Shown one piece after another: positions 1 to 6,041 of a stretch of 12,231 nt of DNA (position 1 is the stretch's first letter; each line of letters starts with the position of its first letter). Under the pieces are notes generated by a model that saw only the letters and a program-made list of their open reading frames with translations, made no database searches and was not told the DNA's origin. The translations under genes and the position numbers were made by a program. The stretch is taken from the NCBI GenBank assembly GCA_024638345.1, contig JAHEKL010000053.1, forward strand, positions 1 through 12,231. The letters run 5' to 3'. Source of the stretch: Gammaproteobacteria bacterium. Its GTDB lineage: Bacteria; Gemmatimonadota; Gemmatimonadetes; Longimicrobiales; Gaopeijiaceae.

Positions 1-82
1 GGCCGAAAGCTACCCTTTTCAATCGACGTCGGGCAACGCTCGGGTCCGGGCGAGCCGGGGTACGCCCGACCGATTCATCCAC
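1..82 (-). CDS. Possible 5' end of a further gene, cut by the window edge
   Basis: A GTG at 82 opens a frame that stays open to the window edge, giving 27 codons. The visible N-terminus is polar and Pro/Arg-rich and ends in a basic stretch (ARRRLKRVAFG), as often precedes a membrane anchor, but no family can be named. A purine-rich stretch (GAGAGGCGGAAA) sits just upstream of the GTG and could serve as a ribosome binding site. The start lies 25 nt after the bshC stop, almost the same spacing as between the methyltransferase gene and bshC, so it would continue the operon. A competing ATG at 79 in another frame closes after about 20 codons. The assignment rests only on the open frame, spacing and RBS. 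Confidence 0.4.
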   Translation of the reverse strand, partial: MDESVGRTPARPDPSVARRRLKRVAFG

Positions 83-107
83 TTTCCGCCTCTCGAAGCG
101 CTCGAAT

Positions 108-1700
108 TCACTCCTGCGGAAGGACCGCAGCTTCGGCCTGGGCGGCGAGCTCGTCGAGAAACGCGCGGTCATAACGCACCAGGTAGTAGAAGGGGTTGAA
201 CACGCGCTCCTGCGGCTGACCGTTCGGAAAGAGATGGAGCTGCGCCTTGGCGATCTGAGACAGGGCGACGTCGTTCTCCCGTTTCAGACTCTGCACCACC
301 TTCTTCTCGACGTCGGAGAGCAGCCCGAAGGTTGAGTTACGAAATGACTTGACGGGCCCGGACAGCGTGGGGTCCAGCCCGGACACGGACGCGGCGAGAC
401 GGTCGGTGCCCTCCCCGAGGGTCCTGCGGAGCCCGTCCAGCGCGGACTGGATGTCCTCGGGAATCTGCTCCCGTGCGATTCTTCCCGCGAGCCGCTCATG
501 CGGCGCGTCCATCGCTTCGATGTCCAGATCGAACTTCTTCAGCACCTTCTCGACCTTTCGCTCGATCACCGTGAGGGACATTCGAGGGTGCACGACCGGC
601 ATCTCCATCCCATGTCCGGCGAAGACGGGCGCGGTCTGAGGGAGGTACGAAGTCTCTCCTGGACCCGCGACGTAGGACAGAGTCGGAAAGAGGTAGCTCT
701 CGACCACCGGCCGGAGGAGCACGTTCGGACTCAGGGAGGAAGGGGTGCGCGTAGCGAGCGTCTCGATCTCATCGAACGAGAACTTCTCCTCGCTGCCCCT
801 CAGACGAAAGCTCCCGTCGTCACGGAAGATCCGTTCCCGTCGCTCCTCCTTCTGGACGAAGACGTTCGTGGCCCCTTCGATGAGCGGGACTTGGAGATCG
901 AAACCGGCCGCCTCGATCGAGGCCCCGTTTTCGGCGAGGGCCGCCTCCCGAGCATCGCTCTGCGCCAACTCACTGAGAAGCAACGGAAGCGCGCGCATCT
1001 TGAGATCCGGCTGGTGCGACTGGACCAGGAAGACTCCGGCCGGACCGAGCAACGCGTCCAGCACGTCCTCGTAGGCCTCCGGCAGCGTGCGTTCCGGAGC
1101 GTACGCGCGCTCCAGGAGATCTCTCCACCGAGGCAAGAACTCGGTCTCGGGCATGAGTGCGACGAGCCGGGTTAGGGCGTCGGTTACTTTCGGTCCTGCA
1201 GGAATTCGATAGAGCGGCCGATCGCCCCAGTCGGCGGGCGGGAGAGAGATCTGGTGGAGCTCGTTTTCCACGTCGATCAGGTGAGTGCTCCGAGCCTCGT
1301 CCCAGTCGTGATCCTCCGAGGCGATCCAGAAGACCGGGAGGACAGGACGCCCCAGGGCCGACTCGAGTCGTCGTGCCAGCGCCGCAGCGGTCAGTCCCTT
1401 GTAGAGACCGTACAGCGGGCCACCGAACAGACCCGGCTGTTGTCCGGTCGTAACGACGAACCCGCGCTTCTCGACGAACGCGGCGAGCCGCTCCTTCGCA
1501 TGCTCGCCCCCACCGATCAGACAGGACGCCGCGAGCACTCGCTCGTCTTGTGCTACCCGTGCGTCGACCTCCTCCGCCTTGCTCCGATACGACTCCAGGT
1601 CGGCCGGGTGCCGCGAGAACAGGGCACGTGCTTCGGGCCGTCCCTGCAGCCACGCCTTCGCGAGGGCAGTCCCGGCGAGCGGTCGAGTCTCGATCTTCAC
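108..1700 (-). CDS. bshC: BshC, putative cysteine ligase of bacillithiol biosynthesis
   Basis: A 530-residue protein matching the BshC family in length and motifs. BshC is the proposed last enzyme of bacillithiol synthesis; it adds cysteine to glucosaminyl-malate (GlcN-Mal) in the cytosol. Visible family blocks are TTGQQPGLFGGPLY (84-97), PVFWIASEDHD (122-132), SLSPNVLLRPVVE (322-334) and GPGE (347-350). A charged, helix-rich coiled-coil region follows (about 380-490), then the C-terminal ERVFNPFYYL block (498-507). The start is GTG at 1700, supported by AAAGGA (1707-1712) 6 nt upstream. It lies 24 nt after the methyltransferase stop, so it is probably co-transcribed. BshA and BshB are not in the window. 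Bacillithiol genes occur in Bacillota, Deinococcota, Bacteroidota and several other phyla. The identification is firm; that the organism makes bacillithiol is inferred. Confidence 0.93.
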   Translation of the reverse strand: MKIETRPLAGTALAKAWLQGRPEARALFSRHPADLESYRSKAEEVDARVAQDERVLAASCLIGGGEHAKERLAAFVEKRGFVVTTGQQPGLFGGPLYGLYKGLTAAALARRLESALGRPVLPVFWIASEDHDWDEARSTHLIDVENELHQISLPPADWGDRPLYRIPAGPKVTDALTRLVALMPETEFLPRWRDLLERAYAPERTLPEAYEDVLDALLGPAGVFLVQSHQPDLKMRALPLLLSELAQSDAREAALAENGASIEAAGFDLQVPLIEGATNVFVQKEERRERIFRDDGSFRLRGSEEKFSFDEIETLATRTPSSLSPNVLLRPVVESYLFPTLSYVAGPGETSYLPQTAPVFAGHGMEMPVVHPRMSLTVIERKVEKVLKKFDLDIEAMDAPHERLAGRIAREQIPEDIQSALDGLRRTLGEGTDRLAASVSGLDPTLSGPVKSFRNSTFGLLSDVEKKVVQSLKRENDVALSQIAKAQLHLFPNGQPQERVFNPFYYLVRYDRAFLDELAAQAEAAVLPQE

Positions 1701-1724
1701 ACAGTTTCCTTTATGAGGTGCTGC

Positions 1725-2492
1725 TCACGAGGCGTGCGCCAGCGCGATCACACGCGGCGCGGTCGCGTCGAGTGCCCTACCGCCGTAGTCGCCGAACCAA
1801 CTCTGCGGGGTCAACCGACAGCGCCGAAGAAGCTCGTCCAGCTCCGGCGGCGAGTACAGACGTACGCGCTCCTCGAACACCTCCGGGGACTGTCCTTCTT
1901 CTCCCTCGATCCAGATCGTCTTCAGCACCGCGCGGCCGTTGTCGACGAGGCGTCGCTCCTGCACCACCCGGCGCCCGTTCATCACTTCTTCGTCTCTCGG
2001 AGACAGCGTCTCTCGAACTCGATCGGCGTTCAGGAAATCGAGGAGCAGAACGCCCTCGTCCCGGAGCACCCTGCGGATCTCCACGAGCACTCTTTGGTTG
2101 TCGTCGTCCGAGCGAAAGTACCCGAAGGATGTGAAGAAGCTCGTGACGCCAGCGAAGCGGTGAGCCTCGAAGGGGAGCACGCGCATGTCGGCTCGTACCA
2201 GTCGTTCCCCCGGTTCAGCGGTCTTCGCCCTCGTCAGTAGCGGCTGGGACAAGTCCAGACCCACGGGACGAAGACCGTGATCCCGCAGCGGCCCCAAGTG
2301 CCGACCTGCGCCGCAGGCCAGGTCCAGCACGAGATCGCCGCTCGTCATGCCGCTGGTAGCCACGAGCAGCTCGACGGCCTCACGGGCCTCGATCTCGTCG
2401 CGATGTGGATACACCTCCAAGTAGGTCTCCCCGAACCATCGCCGATACCACGGGCCTTCACCGACCCGGTCGTCTGCGGCGGGCGAGGTCAC
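1725..2492 (-). CDS. Class I SAM-dependent methyltransferase, substrate unknown
   Basis: A 255-residue protein with a Rossmann-type methyltransferase fold. Motif I is VLDLACGAGRH (55-65) and binds S-adenosylmethionine. The acidic residue of motif II is D80 in GLDLS, and ADMRVLPF (101-108) corresponds to the segment contacting the adenine. A SFGYF block (122-126) and LLLDFLN (149-155) follow as in the Methyltransf_25/11 type of family. The C-terminal part, about 170-250, is a strand-rich region probably concerned with substrate binding. There is no signal peptide or membrane segment, so it is cytosolic. Its GTG start overlaps the rlmH stop by 4 nt (GTGA), with GGGAGG just upstream, so translation is coupled to rlmH. 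The substrate cannot be read from the sequence. Neighbours would allow an RNA, a thiol-related molecule or a lipid precursor. Confidence 0.85.
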   Translation of the reverse strand: MTSPAADDRVGEGPWYRRWFGETYLEVYPHRDEIEAREAVELLVATSGMTSGDLVLDLACGAGRHLGPLRDHGLRPVGLDLSQPLLTRAKTAEPGERLVRADMRVLPFEAHRFAGVTSFFTSFGYFRSDDDNQRVLVEIRRVLRDEGVLLLDFLNADRVRETLSPRDEEVMNGRRVVQERRLVDNGRAVLKTIWIEGEEGQSPEVFEERVRLYSPPELDELLRRCRLTPQSWFGDYGGRALDATAPRVIALAHAS

Positions 2493-2968
2493 GATCCTCC
2501 CTTATGATAGGGCTCGTTCCTGAGGATCGTGCCGGCGCGATACAGTTGTTCGGCTAGGAGCAGGCGGGCCATCTCGTGGGGGAGGGTCATTTGGGAGAGC
2601 GAGAGTGCCCGATCGGCCTCACCGATCACGCTGTCTTCCAGACCGTGCGCCCCGCCGATGAGGAACGTGACCCCAGCCGAGCCCTCGACGGCCATTCTGC
2701 CCAGCATGTCCGCGAGCGCCATCGAGGAAAGGCCCGAGCCTTCCCTGGTGAGCGCCCAGGTCTGGGTGCCCTCAGGCACCCGATCGACCAGCCGGCGGGC
2801 CTCGGCCTTCATGGCTGCCGCCCGATCGCGCGTCCCGCCCCGTCCGATCCCAGACGCCACTTCGGTCACTTCGAGCTTCCAGTAGTGGCTGGCCCGGTTC
2901 TCGAACTCGCGGATAGCCTCCCCCAGGGGGCCTCGTGTCTTGCCGACAGCGACGACCGAGATCTTCAT
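2489..2968 (-). CDS. rlmH: RlmH, 23S rRNA pseudouridine-1915 N3-methyltransferase
   Basis: A 159-residue SPOUT-class methyltransferase, close to the usual length of about 155. It methylates N3 of pseudouridine 1915 in helix 69 of 23S rRNA, on assembled 70S ribosomes, using SAM. Family motifs are present: the N-terminal MKISVVAVGK, FLIGGAHGL (102-110) that forms part of the SAM-binding knot, SLSQMTLPHEMARLLLAEQ (123-141), and the C-terminal NEPYHK (151-156). I chose the ATG at 2968 because the family begins exactly there, a GGAG lies 5 nt upstream, and the codon overlaps the lpxK stop as ATGA. The open frame runs further upstream, but that part is an out-of-frame reading of lpxK. It is a housekeeping passenger at the end of a lipid A operon. 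Confidence 0.96.
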   Translation of the reverse strand: MKISVVAVGKTRGPLGEAIREFENRASHYWKLEVTEVASGIGRGGTRDRAAAMKAEARRLVDRVPEGTQTWALTREGSGLSSMALADMLGRMAVEGSAGVTFLIGGAHGLEDSVIGEADRALSLSQMTLPHEMARLLLAEQLYRAGTILRNEPYHKGGS

Positions 2969-3990
2969 TGGGACTCCAGATTCCGTGCGGTCGCCGGGTC
3001 GCCCAAAGAGCGCAGGAGTCGCTCCGCGAGCCGATCCCCGGCAGCCGGCACGAGAGGGAGCACCCGGACGGGTGGGAGGAGTTCCCGAAAGGCGGACAGC
3101 TTCACCGCGTCCTTCTCGCTCGTGGCGATCCAGCGGGTCCCTGCCCGTTCCGTGATGGATTCCGCGTCGACTTCTCGGTATGGATGATGATCGGGGAAGG
3201 ACAGCAGCTCCGCGGAGCCTGCTCGAGCCTCCACGAGCGCCAGCAGCCCGTTCGGCTCGGCGATGGAGCACACGACCAGGGGTGGATCGGGAGGGAGCGG
3301 AGCCGGGCGTCCGTCGAGGTCCTGCCACGTTCCCGGCTCGAGCGAGAAGGTCTCGACGGCAGGGATTCCCACGACCTGTCGAAGCTCGGTAACCCGTTGC
3401 CGGGCAGCCGTTCGTTGTCGCTCACCCTTGGCGGTGACGAGCACGATGTCCGCGCGTCGGAGCGCACGAAGAGGCTCGCGATAGGGCCCTCTGGGGAGAA
3501 GCCTCGGCGGAAAGGGGTGGGCCGGTGAGATGAGGACCACATCCAGATCGCGCTTCAGCCTTCGGTGCTGGAAGCCGTCGTCCAGGACGACGATGTTCCT
3601 GCCGGCGGCGTGCGCCTCCCTCGCGGAGCGGAGCCGGTTTCCACCGATGATCACCGGCACGCCGGGATTCCAGCGCCGATGGAGGAGAACCTCGTCCTCT
3701 CCGTAGCCGCGCGTGACGAGCGCGGGGCTCCACCCCCTGCGTTCGAGCTCCTTCACGAGCCATGCGGATACCGGGGTCTTACCCGTTCCCCCGACTACGA
3801 GGTTTCCGACGGAGATCACGGGTAGGGGCGCGACTCCGGTCCTCAGCGCACCGAGGTCGTACAGGAGATTTCGCGTCCGAACGGCAGTTCCGAAGACGGC
3901 CGCCAGGGGGGCGGCGAGGATCCCGAGCGCAGCCGGACCGAGCCCCGCCTCTCCGTTCCAGAGACGCTGCAGCGACCCCGGAGCTCTCAC
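2965..3990 (-). CDS. lpxK: LpxK, tetraacyldisaccharide 4'-kinase
   Basis: A 341-residue LpxK, which phosphorylates the 4' position of the tetra-acylated disaccharide to give lipid IVA at the inner face of the cytoplasmic membrane, using ATP. A hydrophobic N-terminal helix (about 16-36) fits its membrane attachment. The P-loop is GGTGKTP (67-73), preceded by the family's VISVGNL. VLDDGFQHRRL (135-145) is the signature that follows the P-loop domain, and FPDHHPY (265-271) carries the catalytic-site histidines. The segment after TRGYG is compact compared with Escherichia coli: GEDEVLL follows almost directly, so a loop present in many LpxK proteins seems shortened. The start is GTG at 3990, overlapping the DUF374 gene stop as GTGA. 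A GGAGG directly touches the GTG, which is closer than usual. Confidence 0.95.
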   Translation of the reverse strand: MRAPGSLQRLWNGEAGLGPAALGILAAPLAAVFGTAVRTRNLLYDLGALRTGVAPLPVISVGNLVVGGTGKTPVSAWLVKELERRGWSPALVTRGYGEDEVLLHRRWNPGVPVIIGGNRLRSAREAHAAGRNIVVLDDGFQHRRLKRDLDVVLISPAHPFPPRLLPRGPYREPLRALRRADIVLVTAKGERQRTAARQRVTELRQVVGIPAVETFSLEPGTWQDLDGRPAPLPPDPPLVVCSIAEPNGLLALVEARAGSAELLSFPDHHPYREVDAESITERAGTRWIATSEKDAVKLSAFRELLPPVRVLPLVPAAGDRLAERLLRSLGDPATARNLESQ

Positions 3991-4694
3991 CCTCCGGGGT
4001 CCGTCCGTCCGTCACTGGAGGGGACCGAAGGCTCGCGCTCCGGCGCGACGGTCCGACCGTCCACGTCGTCCTGGATGCGGTTCAGGATCTGCTCGAGCTC
4101 GCTGGCGTGCATCTCGAGTTCCTCGGGTGTCGCGTTTCGGGGGATGAACCGGGGCTCACCGTACTTGAGCGTCCAGTGGGTGAAGGGCTTCGGGATGACC
4201 AGCCGGTCCCACGAGTCGACGCGCCACATCGATTCTCCCCCCGCCGTAAGGGGAAGGACCGCCGCCTCCGTGAGCTGTGCAGCGACGAGGGCGCCGATCT
4301 TGAACTTCTTCGGCGGGCCTCGGGGCCCGTCGGGGGTGAACGCGAGATCACTTCCCTTGCGAGCCGCCTTCACCAGGGTCCGGAGACCCCGGGCGCCACC
4401 CCTCGTGCTCGATCCCCGCGCGGTCCGAAACCCCATCTGCTCGATCGTCCGGGCGATGTACTCGCCGTCCCCGTGCTCGCTGATCAGGACGAGGACATCC
4501 TGGTTTCGATGCAGGTACGTCAACGGCAGGATTCGCGAATGCCAGAACACGAAGATGACGGGCTGTCCCGCGCGTCGGAACTCGTGCAGAGGGGCGTCAC
4601 CCTCGACACGGATCTTGAGCGAACTCCCGAGCCCCCGGATGAGCGCCGATCCCAGGTGGCCCGCAGCCCAGAAGCGGAAGTCGTCACGAAGCAC
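3987..4694 (-). CDS. DUF374-type lysophospholipid acyltransferase family protein, possible lipid A acyltransferase
   Basis: A 235-residue protein of the DUF374 group in the LPLAT/PlsC acyltransferase superfamily. Recognisable blocks are VFWHSRILPL (49-58), ISEHGDGEYIA (71-81), a Gly/Arg/Ser-rich stretch RGSSTRGGARGL (93-104), and FTPDGPRGPP (119-128), which is the strongest family signature. The classical HX4D pattern is not evident: H52 is followed at +5 by proline. The last 25 residues are a polar Pro/Ser/Asp tail. It starts with GTG (GGAG 5 nt upstream), 41 nt after lpxB, and its stop overlaps the lpxK start. Sitting between lpxB and lpxK, it is a strong candidate for adding a secondary acyl chain to lipid A. 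As I recall, LpxJ, a late acyltransferase of Campylobacterota, belongs to this group. Family assignment is solid, the substrate is inferred. Confidence 0.85.
   Translation of the reverse strand: MLRDDFRFWAAGHLGSALIRGLGSSLKIRVEGDAPLHEFRRAGQPVIFVFWHSRILPLTYLHRNQDVLVLISEHGDGEYIARTIEQMGFRTARGSSTRGGARGLRTLVKAARKGSDLAFTPDGPRGPPKKFKIGALVAAQLTEAAVLPLTAGGESMWRVDSWDRLVIPKPFTHWTLKYGEPRFIPRNATPEELEMHASELEQILNRIQDDVDGRTVAPEREPSVPSSDGRTDPGG
3991..3995 (-). promoter_or_regulatory. GGAGG ribosome binding site abutting the lpxK GTG
   Basis: On the minus strand GGAGG directly precedes the lpxK GTG with no spacer, instead of the usual 5-9 nt. No better in-frame ATG/GTG/TTG lies close downstream, and the family alignment and the GTGA overlap favour this GTG. 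Initiation is therefore probably driven by coupling to the upstream gene, and this GGAGG may be fortuitous. A CTG seven codons in would be better spaced but is a rare start. Confidence 0.3.
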
Positions 4695-4735
4695 GGGGAC
4701 TCCGAGCTCGGATTGCGGGGGCCGGGAGCACGGGC

Positions 4736-5896
4736 TCAGGAGCGCGAAGCGAGCGCGGATCGGTCTCCGCCACGAGCACCGAGCACCTCCTGGGCAAGGG
4801 CCGCCACTCTCCCTGCCGCGCCTGGCCCCCCCAGCCGCTCGCGTATCCGCCCGAGCCCCCGGAGGACATGCTCACGCTCTTCGGTGTCTCCGAGCATCGG
4901 CTCCACCGCGTTGGCGAGCGCCTCGGGGGTCACCTCGTCTTGCAGGAGCTCCGGAACCACGCGTTCTTCCGCGACCAGATTGGCGAGCGCCACGTGATCG
5001 ACCCTCACCAGGCGGCGCGCCAGTCGGTAGGTCCATGGATGCGTCCGATACGCGACCACGAAAGGAGTGCCCGCCAGCGCCGCTTCGAGCGTGCTCGTCC
5101 CGGACTTGACGATCGCGGCTCGTGCGTGGGCCAACAGCGCCCGTGCGTCGTCGACCGCCGCCACTCCCGAGTCCTCCGGAATCTCGACCTGCAGGCTGGG
5201 GGCTCGAGCCAAGACCACTTGCAGCCCGGGGTGCTTGCTCTTGAGGATGCCGGCCGCGCCGACGAAGGGCGCGAAATGACGTCGAATTTCTTGGCTCCTC
5301 GAGCCCGGAAAGAGCGCGAGGATCTCCCTGTCCGGGTCGAGGTCCGAGGAGAGGCAGAACTCCGTCCGGGAAGGGAGTGCATCGTCGCGGTCGAGAAGCG
5401 GGTGACCCACGAATTCCGCGCGACCCCCTTCCCTTCTGAAGATCTCTTCCTCGAAAGGTAGGATCACCGCGACCCGATCGGCGGCCCGGGAGAGCCGGGC
5501 CGTACGGCCGGCCTTCCATGCCCAGACTTGCGGGGCGATGTAGTAGAGCACCGGGACGCCCGCGGCGTGGCTCCTCTCGGTGATTCGAAGGTTGAATCCA
5601 GGGTAGTCCACAGGTAGGACGAGGTCGAACTCTCCGCTCTCGATCCGTCGGGCTACATGCCGCTCGAGCCTCCAGAAGAATGGCAGTCGCGAGAGCACCT
5701 CTACGAAGCCCATGACGGCGAGGTCACGGAGATCCGCGATCAGCTCGACTCCTTCCGCGGCCATACGCTCGCCGCCGGTTCCCACCAAGGTGCAGTCCGG
5801 CCAACGGGTCTTCAGTGCTCGCGCCACGGCGGCCGCGTGCTGATCTCCGGAAGGCTCGCCGGCAAGCAGCAGGATCGATGGGGACTCCCGCGACAT
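4736..5896 (-). CDS. lpxB: LpxB, lipid A disaccharide synthase
   Basis: A 386-residue LpxB (GT19 glycosyltransferase). It joins UDP-2,3-diacylglucosamine with 2,3-diacylglucosamine-1-phosphate (lipid X) to form the beta-1,6 disaccharide at the inner membrane surface. Motifs in order: LLLAGEPSGDQH (9-20), VMGFVEVL (61-68), LPVDYPGFNLR (94-104) with the conserved acidic D97, YIAPQVWAWK (119-128), FVGHPLLD (162-169), LFPGSRSQEI (195-204), and the nucleotide-sugar binding block KSGTSTLEAALAGTP (264-278). I place the start at ATG 5896, which puts MSRESPSILLLAGEPSGD at the family position. A further upstream in-frame ATG at 5944 lies inside the preceding small gene. There is no convincing Shine-Dalgarno, and the start is 10 nt after the small ORF's stop, so coupled translation is likely. 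The hydrolase that makes lipid X (LpxH/I/G) is not in the window. Confidence 0.96.
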   Translation of the reverse strand: MSRESPSILLLAGEPSGDQHAAAVARALKTRWPDCTLVGTGGERMAAEGVELIADLRDLAVMGFVEVLSRLPFFWRLERHVARRIESGEFDLVLPVDYPGFNLRITERSHAAGVPVLYYIAPQVWAWKAGRTARLSRAADRVAVILPFEEEIFRREGGRAEFVGHPLLDRDDALPSRTEFCLSSDLDPDREILALFPGSRSQEIRRHFAPFVGAAGILKSKHPGLQVVLARAPSLQVEIPEDSGVAAVDDARALLAHARAAIVKSGTSTLEAALAGTPFVVAYRTHPWTYRLARRLVRVDHVALANLVAEERVVPELLQDEVTPEALANAVEPMLGDTEEREHVLRGLGRIRERLGGPGAAGRVAALAQEVLGARGGDRSALASRS

Positions 5897-5906
5897 GCGC
5901 CCGCGG

Positions 5907-6041
5907 TCAGAGATTGACCGACACGTACCAGAAAGCGATCGCACAGAGGACCAACAGAAAGACCAGGGCCTTTATCGGAAGGCCCTTCCTGATGTCGATC
6001 CACTGCTTCTTTCGGTTACGGCGTACTCGTATGAGTGACAT
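5907..6041 (-). CDS. Small single-span membrane protein (44 aa), unknown function
   Basis: An open frame of 44 codons starting at ATG 6041 and ending in TGA at 5907-5909. It overlaps the last 26 nt of the oxidoreductase gene in another frame and stops 10 nt before the lpxB ATG, exactly filling what would otherwise be a 119-nt gap. The first 24 residues are very basic (RVRRNRKKQ near the start, then IRKGLPIK). They are followed by one hydrophobic helix of about 19 residues (ALVFLLVLCAIAFWYVSV) and a two-residue tail. The positive-inside rule predicts the N-terminus in the cytoplasm. A stop codon lies two codons upstream in frame, so this ATG is the first possible start. No strong ribosome binding site is seen, fitting coupling to the upstream gene. 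I do not recognise a family. By position it could assist the membrane-associated LpxB. Confidence 0.68.
   Translation of the reverse strand: MSLIRVRRNRKKQWIDIRKGLPIKALVFLLVLCAIAFWYVSVNL

Noticed and set aside
2969..3328. Upstream extension of the rlmH frame
   Set aside because: The extra part is an out-of-frame reading of lpxK; RlmH starts at MKISVVAVGK and the ATGA overlap fits operon structure.
4704..4714. Short CCGAGCTCGG palindrome in the 41-nt gap between lpxB and the DUF374 gene
   Set aside because: A 10-bp GC-rich palindrome is expected by chance, has no loop or U-tract, and does not resemble a known operator.
3762..4997. A 411-codon plus-strand open frame over lpxK, the DUF374 gene and lpxB
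   Set aside because: Antisense shadow of three recognised genes, with low-complexity Arg/Pro/Ser composition and no motifs.
5812..6003. A 63-codon minus-strand frame covering the gap before lpxB
   Set aside because: It runs well into lpxB out of frame and has no membrane segment or motif; the overlapping 44-codon frame has much better spacing and composition.
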